Shown piece by piece: positions 34,324 through 43,560 of a stretch of 64,000 nt of DNA. Each line of letters starts with the position of its first letter. Position 1 is the first letter of the stretch. Source of the DNA: JAVVTR01 sp036653535. Its GTDB lineage: Bacteria; Bacteroidota; Bacteroidia; Bacteroidales; P3. Position numbers and translations under genes: made by a program. The notes beneath the pieces were generated by a model, which saw only the letters and a program-made list of their open reading frames with translations, did not search any database and was not told the DNA's origin. Location of the stretch: contig JAVVTR010000005.1 in assembly GCA_036653535.1 (NCBI GenBank), positions 24,055 through 88,054 of the forward strand, read 5' to 3'.

Positions 34324-35865
34324 ATGGCGGGACGTATAGCCAAGAGTATAAAAAATGCAAAAGTCGGACTTGTATTTTGCTCTTTAAACCTACTCTTTAC
34401 TTTTTTTGCCCGTAGATATTTTATTGATTTTTTGGGAAGCGACCTTTTGGGGCTAAACTCCATTGTCGTTTCCCTTCTTAGTTTTTTAAATATAGCCGAA
34501 TTAGGTATTGCAGCAGCAGTAGCCTTTTCTTTATACACTCCCCTTTTTCAAGGCGATCATTCTAAAATTAATGCCATAATATCCATTCAAGGATATTTAT
34601 ATAGAAATATAGCTTTATTTATCACCGCTGTTTCCTTAATTTTAATTTTCTTTTTCCCTTTTATTTTTGAGAAAGTAGATTTTCCGCTCTACTATGCTTA
34701 TGCGACTTTCTTTGCCTTACTCGTTAATGTAATTTTAGGATATGTCGTCAATTATAAGCAAATTATTTTTCAAGCAGATCAAAAAAATTACACTGTTACT
34801 TATATTTGTCAGGGTGGAAAATTTTTAAAAATTATAGCACAAATTTTAATTCTCGTTTATTTGGACCCTTCTTATAGCTATTGGCTATGGTTATCCATGG
34901 AAGTTATATCCGCCGTTTTCATTAGTATTTCCTTAGAAATAGCGGTGAAAAAATATTATCCTTATTTAAAAACGTCCATTCGTATAGGAAAACAAATACG
35001 AAAACAACATGTTTATCTTTTAAAAACCACAAAACAAGTTTTTTTTCATAAAATTGGAGGATTTGCTTTAATGCAAACTAGTCCTTTAGTAATTTATACT
35101 TATGCCAATTTGAATTTAGTAACTATTTTTGAAAATTATAATTTGATTTTACTAGGAACCATTTTATTGATTTCCAACCTATTTAACGGATTGGTTTCTG
35201 CAGTAGGAAATTTAATTGCAGAAAATATACCAGAAAAAATCACAAAAATTTATTGGGAGTTATTTGCCTTTAGGACTTGGCTTTCCGGCCTTATTATTTT
35301 TGGATTTGTATTATTATGCGATCCCTTCATTTCCTTATGGCTTGGAAAGGAATTTATTATGCCTCGTTCCGCATTCTTTTTTTTGACTGCCATTTTCTTT
35401 CTTCGCCTTTTTAGAGAAAATACAGACATTTTCCTCTCTGCCTTTGGCTTATATAAAGATATTTGGGCCCCCATAACCGAAGCGGTTTTAAATATCGGAC
35501 TTTCGTTTCTTTTAGGTTATTATTGGGGACTTACAGGTATTTTGTGCGGAGTATTTATCAGTTTATTTTTAATTATTTTTCTATGGAAGCCCTATTTTCT
35601 ATTTAAAGAAAAAATGAATATTTCTCCTGCTTCCTATTTTAAAGGAATGCTTAAACATTTAATTCTATTAAGCCTTGCCCTTATCCTCTCTTACGCTTTA
35701 ATTAAAATAATCCCCATAGATCCCAGCGCTTCTTTTGCCTATTGCGCCCTTTATGGTCTCTGTATTTTAGTGGTTTTTAGCTTCATTAGCCTTCCTTTAT
35801 TCTATTTTGTATTTCCAGGTATGAGAGATTTTTTTGCAAGAATATTTGCATACTACCAACACTAA
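34324..35865 (+). CDS. Wzx-type polysaccharide flippase (MOP superfamily)
   Basis: 513 residues with about 12-14 hydrophobic segments across the whole length and no large soluble domain. The N-terminal AKVGLVFCSLNLLFTFFARRYFIDFLGSDLLGLNSIVVSLLSF pattern is typical of oligosaccharide flippases. It should move undecaprenyl-linked repeat units across the inner membrane. It is directly downstream of korB, convergent with the short sugar transferase 13 bases later, and accompanied in the same region by a second flippase at 40393-41835. Confidence 0.85.
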   Translation: MAGRIAKSIKNAKVGLVFCSLNLLFTFFARRYFIDFLGSDLLGLNSIVVSLLSFLNIAELGIAAAVAFSLYTPLFQGDHSKINAIISIQGYLYRNIALFITAVSLILIFFFPFIFEKVDFPLYYAYATFFALLVNVILGYVVNYKQIIFQADQKNYTVTYICQGGKFLKIIAQILILVYLDPSYSYWLWLSMEVISAVFISISLEIAVKKYYPYLKTSIRIGKQIRKQHVYLLKTTKQVFFHKIGGFALMQTSPLVIYTYANLNLVTIFENYNLILLGTILLISNLFNGLVSAVGNLIAENIPEKITKIYWELFAFRTWLSGLIIFGFVLLCDPFISLWLGKEFIMPRSAFFFLTAIFFLRLFRENTDIFLSAFGLYKDIWAPITEAVLNIGLSFLLGYYWGLTGILCGVFISLFLIIFLWKPYFLFKEKMNISPASYFKGMLKHLILLSLALILSYALIKIIPIDPSASFAYCALYGLCILVVFSFISLPLFYFVFPGMRDFFARIFAYYQH

Positions 35866-35878
35866 TTTAACATACTCT

Positions 35879-36469
35879 TTAATTTCTATGTATAATTTTA
35901 TACAAGGTCAAGAAAATAATTCTAAAATAGTTTTTAATATTTCTATTCTCTATATAAACTAAATTTAATTTGATTTTCGCAGGCATAATTTGCTCTATAT
36001 AGACTTTGTCTGAATCTACACTCTCCGCTAATATTTTATTTTCATCCACATATTCTATTGACGCATAATCTGTAAGACCAGGGAGCACTTCCAAAACTTT
36101 TAACTGCTCTTTCGAATACATATTCACATATTTTCTTACCTCCGGTCGCGGACCTACCAAACTCATATCCCCTTTAAACACATTATACAATTGGGGTAAT
36201 TCATCTATTTTATATTTTCGTATAAATTTACCAATACTCGTTATTCGACTATCTGCTCCAACAGTCAGTAAACCGTATTGGTCGGAGCCACTACGCATGG
36301 AACGAAATTTATAGAGAAGAAAGTCTTTTCCTGTTTTACCTACTCTGATCTGTTTATAAAAAACACCTCCCCTACTTTCTGTGACAATACCTATAGCTAT
36401 TATAATCCATACAGGGGCTAAAAGAAGGAGCCCTATCAAAGAAAATAATATATCAAAAAAACGTATCAT
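35879..36469 (-). CDS. Short initiating sugar-phosphate transferase (PglC/WcaJ C-domain type)
   Basis: 196 residues: one N-terminal hydrophobic re-entrant helix (IRFFDILFSLIGLLLLAPVWIIIAI) and the catalytic core ESRGGVFYKQIRVG, FLLYKFRSMR, RKYKIDELPQLYNVFKGDMSLVGPRPE, LPGLTDYAS. This is the minimal monotopic form of the family to which the 489-residue protein at 28344 also belongs. It transfers a sugar phosphate to undecaprenyl phosphate. Directly downstream of a sugar aminotransferase (8 bases), a pairing seen in pathways using amino-sugars such as bacillosamine. Confidence 0.9.
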   Translation of the reverse strand: MIRFFDILFSLIGLLLLAPVWIIIAIGIVTESRGGVFYKQIRVGKTGKDFLLYKFRSMRSGSDQYGLLTVGADSRITSIGKFIRKYKIDELPQLYNVFKGDMSLVGPRPEVRKYVNMYSKEQLKVLEVLPGLTDYASIEYVDENKILAESVDSDKVYIEQIMPAKIKLNLVYIENRNIKNYFRIIFLTLYKIIHRN

Positions 36470-36477
36470 TTTGCAAT

Positions 36478-37695
36478 TTATAAGTTCAAAACTTTTCTTA
36501 CAGACCTACAAACCGCCTCTATAACCGTTTGCACTTTCAATGTGTCCAAACCATACCACACCGGAAGGGATATTTCTCGACTATAATTATCATAGGATAT
36601 TGGATAATCTTGCATTTCATATCCTCTGTTTTTAAAAGCAGTTAATAAGGGCAAAGGTTGGAAATGCACATTAACCGACACTTCTTGATCAAAAATTTCT
36701 TGTATTATCTGGTCTCTTTCTGCTTGTCTTATCCCTTTTATTCGCAAACAATATACATGAAACGAACTTAGTTTGTCTTCCGTCTCATAAATAGGTAATT
36801 CCGCCCAAGTTTCCTTTTTAAAAGCTTCCTCGTATTGTTCATATATTCCACGTCTGTAGGGTAGCATATCCGTATCATAACGATCCAATTCTACTAAGCC
36901 AATAGAGGCCTGTAGATCCGTCATATTGGATTTATATCCGTTATCTATTACATCGTATCTCCATGCTCCTTTTTTCGTTTTAGCTAAGGCATCCTTGTTT
37001 TGCCCATGCAGCGACATAGTGCACAAATAATTATATAAAACAGAATTATCAAATGAATTCTGAAAATTTAATGCAATAGCACCTCCTTCAGCGGTAGTTA
37101 AATTTTTTACGGCATGAAAAGAAAATACCGATACATCAGCTAAACTTCCACTACGCTTATTTTTATATTTTGCGCCAAAAGAATGTGCCGAATCCGATAA
37201 AATTAAAATACGTCCTAGTTGTTTCTGCGGAGGAGTATTAGGAGAAAACAATGCGTTTATAGAAGGTTCTTTCACTAAAGCATTAATTTCATCATAATCA
37301 CAAGGGAATCCAGCTAAATCCACCGGCATAATCACCTTGGTTTTAGAATTTATCGCACGACGTATATTCTCTACATTAATATTGAAATCTGTAGAATTTA
37401 CATCCACCATTACCGGCTTAGCCCCGCAATGTATCACCACATTGGCGGTAGCACAATAGGTATACGCTGGTAAAATAACCTCATCTCCCTCTTTTATTCC
37501 AAACCATCTTAAAACCAATTCTAAACCTGAGGTAGCAGAATTAACTGCTAAAGTGGCTCCATTGCCACAATAGTCCGTCAAACGCTTTTCGAATTCTTTC
37601 GTTTTAGGTCCTGTGGTAATCCAACCAGAACGTAGGGTATCCACCACTTCCGCTATAATGCGTTCATCTATTCTTGGAGGAGAAAATGGTATCAT
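36478..37695 (-). CDS. DegT/DnrJ/EryC1/StrS-family sugar aminotransferase
   Basis: 405 residues. PLP-dependent transaminase acting on nucleotide-linked keto-sugars. N-terminal IPFSPPRIDERII and SGWITTGPKTKEFE; AVNSATSGLELVL; ILPAYTYCATANVV; LILSDSAHSFGAKYKN with the cofactor Asp; SVFSFHAVKNLTTAEGGAI with the PLP lysine; SNMTDLQASIGLVEL. An unusual insertion (about residues 142-165, PSINALFSPNTPPQKQLG) lengthens the middle. It probably makes an amino-sugar for the neighbouring transferase. Dehydratase and acetyltransferase partners are not in the window. Confidence 0.9.
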   Translation of the reverse strand: MIPFSPPRIDERIIAEVVDTLRSGWITTGPKTKEFEKRLTDYCGNGATLAVNSATSGLELVLRWFGIKEGDEVILPAYTYCATANVVIHCGAKPVMVDVNSTDFNINVENIRRAINSKTKVIMPVDLAGFPCDYDEINALVKEPSINALFSPNTPPQKQLGRILILSDSAHSFGAKYKNKRSGSLADVSVFSFHAVKNLTTAEGGAIALNFQNSFDNSVLYNYLCTMSLHGQNKDALAKTKKGAWRYDVIDNGYKSNMTDLQASIGLVELDRYDTDMLPYRRGIYEQYEEAFKKETWAELPIYETEDKLSSFHVYCLRIKGIRQAERDQIIQEIFDQEVSVNVHFQPLPLLTAFKNRGYEMQDYPISYDNYSREISLPVWYGLDTLKVQTVIEAVCRSVRKVLNL

Positions 37696-37747
37696 ATTTC
37701 AAATTTATTTAAATTTATCAATCTCTTTTTATTTCGTCTATCTCTCT

Positions 37748-38962
37748 TTACGAAGAACTTATAATTTGTATAATTTGTTTACTTAAATATTCATAGTTAA
37801 GAGATTCTAAAACATACACTCTTCCCTTGCGCCCCATTTCTTCCCGCTCCTGCTTTGTCATAGAGCTCATCCGCTTAAGGACTCTATAGATTTCCTCCGC
37901 ATTTTGAGCCTCTACCCTAAAGCCACACCCAAGCCGCTCTATACATAAACTCGGATCATCCAAAGAGGCTATAATAGGTTTCTCTGCCAACATATAATCG
38001 GTAAGTTTATTAAAAGAAGTACCATATTTATGTAAGGTAGAATGTACTCCTCCCATATATGCAATATCAAAATAACTTATCAAGGTAGGAATAGCAAGTT
38101 TATCCACCGCATCCAAAAAAAGAACATGTTTTAGTGCTTGTCTTTGTGCATATTGCATTAGATCTAATTTACACATTCCATCGCCTACCAAAACAAAAAC
38201 AATATTCTCGTTTCTTGCCTTTAGTGCAACTTCTAAAAGGATCTCCAAAGCGTTCGACTTCGCATGCCCACCTGCATAACCTACGATTAGGGCTCCATCT
38301 CTTCTCCACTTTTCCAATAAGACCCTATGCGTTTCTGGTAAATCCTTTTTATTTTTCCAATCTTGTACATCAAAACCATTAGGAATACAATGAAATTTTC
38401 GCCCATCTAAACCCCTACTCTCCAAATACCCTTTCGTATTCCATAGCAAAGAAATAACATAATCGCTATGTTTACACATATAATCTTCCGCTCTTTGCAT
38501 TAACCATATAAAGGGATGGAAAGAAGAATATCTACCTATTAATTTTGGAGATAAAGGCCATAGATCGTGTAACTCAAATACTAATTTAGCCTTACTTTTA
38601 TTCGCAAGTATTTTTGCAGGATAAATATCCAAGGGATACGTCGAAGAGGCGATAACCACATCGGCATGGATGTCCAACAAACTTTTCCAATGCAAAAACA
38701 ACTGAGCTATAAATATAAGCATAGAAAGAAAACGCCTTATGCCATTCTTTTTATACGTGGGCGTTTTCAGCCACCAATAATGAATACCACTAATCTGTTG
38801 ATGCCCTGCTTGCGGTTGTTTTTTACGTAAATGAGAATAGGTTCCCCCCACAACAAAAACCTGATGTCCCATTTTTACCCATTCTTTACCCAGGTGATAC
38901 GGTCGAAATTCCATACCCAACTCCGGAGAGCCTGCATAATGATTTATGATTAATATCCTCAC
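37748..38962 (-). CDS. GT4-family glycosyltransferase (WbuB-like)
   Basis: 404 residues from a GTG start at 38962. The N-terminal ILIINHYAGSPELGMEFRPYHLGKEW and VFVVGGTYSH are typical of WbuB/FnlC-type GT-B enzymes. A membrane-associating Trp/Phe-rich segment follows near 75-95. ELHDLWPLSP, HCIPNGFDVQDW, LIVGYAGGHAKSN and the C-terminal donor-site YMGGVHSTLHKYGTSFNKLTDYMLAEKPII are visible. It adds a sugar to the lipid-linked glycan; donor unknown. A promoter -7 element lies 73 bases upstream. Confidence 0.87.
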   Translation of the reverse strand: MRILIINHYAGSPELGMEFRPYHLGKEWVKMGHQVFVVGGTYSHLRKKQPQAGHQQISGIHYWWLKTPTYKKNGIRRFLSMLIFIAQLFLHWKSLLDIHADVVIASSTYPLDIYPAKILANKSKAKLVFELHDLWPLSPKLIGRYSSFHPFIWLMQRAEDYMCKHSDYVISLLWNTKGYLESRGLDGRKFHCIPNGFDVQDWKNKKDLPETHRVLLEKWRRDGALIVGYAGGHAKSNALEILLEVALKARNENIVFVLVGDGMCKLDLMQYAQRQALKHVLFLDAVDKLAIPTLISYFDIAYMGGVHSTLHKYGTSFNKLTDYMLAEKPIIASLDDPSLCIERLGCGFRVEAQNAEEIYRVLKRMSSMTKQEREEMGRKGRVYVLESLNYEYLSKQIIQIISSS

Positions 38963-39034
38963 TGTAAATTTTATAAAATTCTAAACCCGTTCAAAGTTTT
39001 CAAATAATCAACACCCAACTATCCCCCTTTGTCA

Positions 39035-39042
39035 CAAAGTTA
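39035..39042 (-). promoter_or_regulatory. Promoter -7 element before the WbuB-like gene (TAACTTTG)
   Basis: Perfect TAnnTTTG on the minus strand; it overlaps the left arm of an inverted repeat (39037-39070). A TTG is 14 bases upstream, shorter than usual spacing. Confidence 0.4.
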
Positions 39043-39070
39043 AAATGCAATATTCGCAATATTTTAACTT
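39037..39070. repeat. Inverted repeat overlapping a promoter in the polysaccharide locus
   Basis: AAGTTAAAAT (39037-39046) and ATTTTAACTT (39061-39070), 14 bases apart; the spacer contains part of a GCAATATT direct repeat. No T-tract follows on either strand, so an operator or processing site is as likely as a terminator. Confidence 0.45.
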
Positions 39071-39111
39071 GTTTACAAATTTACAATCCTCCATTTATGG
39101 TATTTCTACTC

Positions 39112-40338
39112 TCACAAATATGTATAAAAATGTACATAATTTTTGGATGCATCAAAATTATCTGCCCATAATGCACAAGCACTATTTCTTAATGTTTGTC
39201 CTTTTTTTAATATAAAATCCATTCCCTCTATAAAATCCTCTTCCTTTACATCTTTGGGTAAAAGGTAACCACTTTCCTCTTTTACTATTTCTCTATTTCC
39301 TCCTACCATCGTTGCCAATACAGGAATTCTCATCGCAATAGCTTCCATTATAGACACAGGAATACCTTCTAAAAGGCTTAAGTTAACAAATAAATCCACA
39401 TAATTATTCTGATAAAATTCCTGTATGGTCGAATTGTCTACCCTTCCATGAAGATAAACTTGAAAATTTTTACTCAAAATACTATCTAAAAACGTTTTCA
39501 CTTCTCCTTTTTTTTCGCCATCTCCAAAATGATGCCATTCTACCTTTTTGTTTTTTGTAAAAGCATAAGCATATAAATTACGTGCAATAAGATCTACTCT
39601 TTTTATATTTATGATAGAAGAACAAGATACTACCCTTATAATAGAAGAGTCTTTTTCTGGCCATAAAAAATTTGGAGGAAGAAGAACCTCTATCCCTAAA
39701 TAACGAGATTGAATTTTAAAGCTCTCTTTCGGGTAACGCTGTTTCATAAACATACTTCCATCTTTGGAGCAAGGGAAAATACCATCCATTTGCAAAAAAG
39801 TGAAATTTCTGTACGGCAAATAAACAGAAACCATTTCTTCATATACATCAAAACCATGGGCACGAGAATAACATCGAATATTAGACAATATTTTCCATTT
39901 TTTCTTAGCCAAAGCGAAACCTAAAGGCGTATGATTCGTCCAATAACTATATAGAATCACCTCGTTTTTTGCAAGATATTCCTTCCTTTTTCCTATCCAA
40001 TCGCACACTAAAAAAGCTCCAAAAAGATATTTAAATGCCTGATAAAAAAAGCTAAAAGAAGCAAACATCTTTTTGTTTTTCCACGGCATTTCCCAAAAAA
40101 ATCTACTACAAAGCATTTTGAAAAAAACAGATACTTTTCTTAAAAGTGAATACTCCGACAAGGTATTATCCAATATAAATCGGCCCAAAGAATTTTCACG
40201 TATATAAGAAGATCTCTTACAAGGTAGCAGCGTAATTTGCACCTCTAATTTTTGTGCCATTCGCAACTCTGTATCCACAAATTCTTCCCCAACCTTTTCA
40301 TACGGAAACGAATGGGTAAATAATATAATTTTTTTCAC
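39112..40338 (-). CDS. GT4-family glycosyltransferase
   Basis: 408 residues, GTG start at 40338 (MKKIILFTHSFPYEKVGEEFVDTEL). GT-B fold: the C-terminal half has IRVVSCSSIINIKRVDLIARNL, WHHFGDGEKKG, VYLHGRVDNSTIQEFY and the donor-binding LFVNLSLLEGIPVSIMEAIAMRIPVLATMVGG, a classic GT4 EX7E-like region. It is predicted to add a sugar during O-antigen or capsule repeat synthesis. It lies between the second flippase (55 bases upstream) and the other GT4 gene. Confidence 0.88.
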   Translation of the reverse strand: MKKIILFTHSFPYEKVGEEFVDTELRMAQKLEVQITLLPCKRSSYIRENSLGRFILDNTLSEYSLLRKVSVFFKMLCSRFFWEMPWKNKKMFASFSFFYQAFKYLFGAFLVCDWIGKRKEYLAKNEVILYSYWTNHTPLGFALAKKKWKILSNIRCYSRAHGFDVYEEMVSVYLPYRNFTFLQMDGIFPCSKDGSMFMKQRYPKESFKIQSRYLGIEVLLPPNFLWPEKDSSIIRVVSCSSIINIKRVDLIARNLYAYAFTKNKKVEWHHFGDGEKKGEVKTFLDSILSKNFQVYLHGRVDNSTIQEFYQNNYVDLFVNLSLLEGIPVSIMEAIAMRIPVLATMVGGNREIVKEESGYLLPKDVKEEDFIEGMDFILKKGQTLRNSACALWADNFDASKNYVHFYTYL

Positions 40339-40392
40339 TTATTCTAATTTAACTTTACAGACTACACATACAATAAATTTTATATTGTCTTT

Positions 40393-41835
40393 TTATTTAC
40401 CATATTTCATCCTTAATCCCATATTTTCTACCCCATTCAAACAAATGTTTACTCCCTGTCTAAGTCCTAAAATAATAAAAGAAAACATATCTATTTTTAG
40501 AAATATAAGCACCTTTTTCACCCAATAATAATCTGTGTAAAGTTGTACCATGCCTGTAACTAAGACTACTCCCATAAGACCAAATTCTGTATATTTTAAA
40601 CTTAATATACCAAGCACTACCATCCATACAGAAGTATATAATAAACTCTTGGTAAACGGATATTGATTTGCAGCAATAAGAACTTGGCACATCTGCCACA
40701 TATTATTATATAAAAAATAAAAAATTGCGTAAGTTAGTAATATGGTAGAGGAAGGTAAGTTTGCATTTGCCCCCATTAAATTTAAAATAGGATTACCTAA
40801 TAAGATTAAAATAGCAGCTCCAAAAACATAGACTCCATAAAAGGCAAACATTCCCAATGCGGCTTTATTTCTCAATGTTTTTTGCTTGTTGGATACAATC
40901 AAAGAGGCTAATAATGGCTGGTAGGCATCCATAAGCGTAATAGCTCCTGCACATATAACACCATACAACTGTATGGTTAATCCATAAGAAGCAACTTCTT
41001 CCAAACTACAAAAAACGCCAACTAATAGCAAAGTGGTATTATAGGTAAGGTATTGAGCTAATTTACATATTCCCGCATTTTTAGCATTGTGCCAAATAAT
41101 AGAAAAAGTTTGTTTTATTTCCTCTTTCTCTATTCGCCATTTTTTTAGCTCTTTCTTCATAGCAGTAACAAAGAAAAAACGATAAGCTAAAAACCTATTT
41201 AAAAAAGGGGAAATCAAATAGGCCAAGACCACGCCCAAAAGTCCCAAACCTAATAACAATAGAATTATCGTCAGTATAATTTTAAAAAGCTGAGTAGAGA
41301 TTTGTGCAATTTGGGCCTGTTTAATTTTCCCAGCACCTATTAAACAGAAATTGTAATAATCATAATAAATTTGAAAAAACATAGACATGGAAAATACTAT
41401 CCAAATAATTAAGCTGTGATCTACATTAGTAAAACCTTGCGTTACATGATAAACATAAATGGTTCCAACGGAAAGCAAAAGCAACAAAGCAATCATGCCC
41501 AATATAGCGTATACTTTTTTTGCAGTTGTAATTAAGGCTGCCAATAAATGATAACTGATATCATTACTTTCTACGAAATCTGCTACGCCTTCCTTTTTTA
41601 AAGATTTTGCTCCACTAAAAACATAAGCTATATTTCTAATAAATTGAGGAGCAAAACCAAAATCTACCAATGCCACTAAAGCCCCTACCGAAGCGATAAT
41701 ATAATTAAAACCTATTTCCTCCGTATTAAGTAATTTAAGAATCATTGGTAAGAGTATTATTCCCGATATTACCCGAAGTATCTGTGAGGAATAGCTCCAA
41801 AATATATCTCTTTTCCCAATTTTAATTGTTCGCAC
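40393..41835 (-). CDS. Second Wzx-type polysaccharide flippase (MOP superfamily)
   Basis: 480 residues, GTG start at 41835 (MRTIKIGKRDIFWSYSSQILRVISGIILLPMILKLL). About 12 hydrophobic segments span the protein. The N-terminal FWSYSSQILRVISGI and the LLNTEEIGFNYIIASVGALVALVDFGF block are typical of O-antigen flippases. It is not obviously close to the flippase at 34324 at the level of motifs. It heads the minus-strand set flippase, GT4, GT4, aminotransferase, sugar transferase, and starts 41 bases after the S41 protease stop. Confidence 0.85.
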   Translation of the reverse strand: MRTIKIGKRDIFWSYSSQILRVISGIILLPMILKLLNTEEIGFNYIIASVGALVALVDFGFAPQFIRNIAYVFSGAKSLKKEGVADFVESNDISYHLLAALITTAKKVYAILGMIALLLLLSVGTIYVYHVTQGFTNVDHSLIIWIVFSMSMFFQIYYDYYNFCLIGAGKIKQAQIAQISTQLFKIILTIILLLLGLGLLGVVLAYLISPFLNRFLAYRFFFVTAMKKELKKWRIEKEEIKQTFSIIWHNAKNAGICKLAQYLTYNTTLLLVGVFCSLEEVASYGLTIQLYGVICAGAITLMDAYQPLLASLIVSNKQKTLRNKAALGMFAFYGVYVFGAAILILLGNPILNLMGANANLPSSTILLTYAIFYFLYNNMWQMCQVLIAANQYPFTKSLLYTSVWMVVLGILSLKYTEFGLMGVVLVTGMVQLYTDYYWVKKVLIFLKIDMFSFIILGLRQGVNICLNGVENMGLRMKYGK

Positions 41836-41876
41836 TCTGCTTTATTTAATTTTCTACTTTTATGCAATCACATGAA

Positions 41877-43463
41877 CTATAAAGCATTTACAGCATGGAT
41901 AAAATCCTCATCTGTCCTTAAATATATAGGATAAAATCCAGGATCATCATATAAATCTCGAGCAATATACGCTTTCAATAAGGTTTTCATTTTTTCTCCA
42001 TATTTATCAATACTAGCATTATTTCTACGCACACCATGCAACTGAACATATTGAAGAAACTCTTCAAACAAGGCATTACTTATGTTGAATTCTTTAATAA
42101 ACTTAGAGGCCGTTGGATATTGTTTTTTCAATTTAGCACGATGGGAGTCGCAATAATCAAAAGCAAATTGATAGCTTAAACCCTGGTTTCCAATTTGATT
42201 TAAATAAACAAAAAGAGGATCCGTTCTATATGGCACTGAAACATCTGGTTGAATGCCACCACCACCATAGACTATCCGACCATTTAAGGTATAATATTTA
42301 GCGGTATCCGCATGTAAAGAAGAATCGGTTCCTGTCATTTCTCCACTAACATAGCGCTGCAACAAATCCTCTTCGTAATCTTCATATTTCCCTTTATACG
42401 GCTTTTGAATACACCTGCCACTGGGAGTATAATAACGAGCCACCGTCAATCGCAAAGCACTTCCGTCTTTAAACTCCATCTGTTCCTGAACCAAGCCCTT
42501 CCCAAAAGAACGTCGACCTACAATTTTTCCTCTATCATTATCCTGGATAGCACCAGAAAGAATTTCGCTAGCAGAAGCCGACCATTCATCTATTAAAATT
42601 ACCAATTTTATATTTTGATAGGCACCTTTACCCGAAGCCTTTATCTCTGTTTTTTTGCGATGATTTCCATGTGTATAAACAATAACGGCATCTTTCTTCA
42701 AAAACATGTCTGCAATTTCTATACAAGGTCCTAATAATCCCCCTCCATTGGAACGCAGATCTATGATTAATTTTTTTAATCCCTGCTTTTGTAAATGCTG
42801 CATGGATTGAGAAAATTCTTCTGTAGTGGTAGCTGAAAATTTACTAATTTTTACATATCCCAAACCATCTTTAACCATAAAATGAGCATCTATACTATAA
42901 GAGGGTATTACATCTCTTGTAATCTCTACCCATGTTAGTTTTTTATCGCCCGATCGTTGCAAGCCCAATTTAACTTTAGTCCCCTTTACCCCCTTTAATT
43001 TTTTCATAATCTCATCGGTAGACATTTTTTTACCTGCAATGGTGTCTTTATCAACCATAATAATTCTATCTCCGGATCTTACCCCTACTTTTTCTGCAGG
43101 ACCTCCACTAACTGGCATAATGATTACTACCGTATCTTTAATCATACGAAATTGCACCCCAATCCCCTCGAAATTTCCCTTAAGATCTTCCGATACTGCT
43201 TCAAAATCCTGAGCCGGAATATAAACGGAATGAGGATCCAAACTACGGAGCATAGCTTCTATCGCTACAGTAGTCAATTGTCCATCATTAACCGTATCTA
43301 CATAGCTTGAATGAATAATCCTAAAAATTTCCTCTATTTTCCTATGCCCCTCTTTCGAAGATTTAGAAAAGGAAGATAAAGATGGAATTTTGGTTCCAAG
43401 AAATAAACCCAGCGTAAAGATCAAAGCAAAAATCACCCATGAATTTTTCCGATTTTCAGTCAT
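41877..43463 (-). CDS. S41-family C-terminal processing peptidase (CtpA/Prc-like)
   Basis: 528 residues with an N-terminal membrane helix or signal (about residues 8-25). The N-terminal segment EIFRIIHSSYVDTV is followed by a PDZ domain (IGVQFRMIKDTVVIIMPVSGGPAEKVGV near 95-175). The S41 protease domain has DLRSNGGGLLGPCIEIADMF, the catalytic serine in EWSASASEILSGAIQDN and the catalytic lysine in GRRSFGKGLVQEQM. It cleaves exported proteins near their C-termini in the periplasm. It is downstream of the TPR gene but separated by a terminator. Confidence 0.92.
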   Translation of the reverse strand: MTENRKNSWVIFALIFTLGLFLGTKIPSLSSFSKSSKEGHRKIEEIFRIIHSSYVDTVNDGQLTTVAIEAMLRSLDPHSVYIPAQDFEAVSEDLKGNFEGIGVQFRMIKDTVVIIMPVSGGPAEKVGVRSGDRIIMVDKDTIAGKKMSTDEIMKKLKGVKGTKVKLGLQRSGDKKLTWVEITRDVIPSYSIDAHFMVKDGLGYVKISKFSATTTEEFSQSMQHLQKQGLKKLIIDLRSNGGGLLGPCIEIADMFLKKDAVIVYTHGNHRKKTEIKASGKGAYQNIKLVILIDEWSASASEILSGAIQDNDRGKIVGRRSFGKGLVQEQMEFKDGSALRLTVARYYTPSGRCIQKPYKGKYEDYEEDLLQRYVSGEMTGTDSSLHADTAKYYTLNGRIVYGGGGIQPDVSVPYRTDPLFVYLNQIGNQGLSYQFAFDYCDSHRAKLKKQYPTASKFIKEFNISNALFEEFLQYVQLHGVRRNNASIDKYGEKMKTLLKAYIARDLYDDPGFYPIYLRTDEDFIHAVNAL

Positions 43464-43495
43464 ATTTTTTTATCTCGTATTAAGGGGAAAGACAA

Positions 43496-43543
43496 AAAAT
43501 CCGAATTAACAACCCTTATTTAGAGATTATCAATCCGGATTTT
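43496..43543 (-). terminator. Terminator between the TPR gene and the S41 protease
   Basis: On the minus strand AAAATCCG pairs with CGGATTTT and the stem extends inward for about 12 more positions with G-U pairs, then TTTTTTG follows. It sits 18 bases after the TPR stop, separating gyrA-TPR from the downstream protease and glycan genes. Confidence 0.6.
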
Positions 43544-43560
43544 ATAGCTTTAATTTTATT

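Noticed and set aside
39037..39070. Invertible (phase-variable) promoter of the Bacteroides capsule type
   Set aside because: Arms are only 10 bases and 14 bases apart, much shorter than known invertible elements, and no recombinase gene is in the window.
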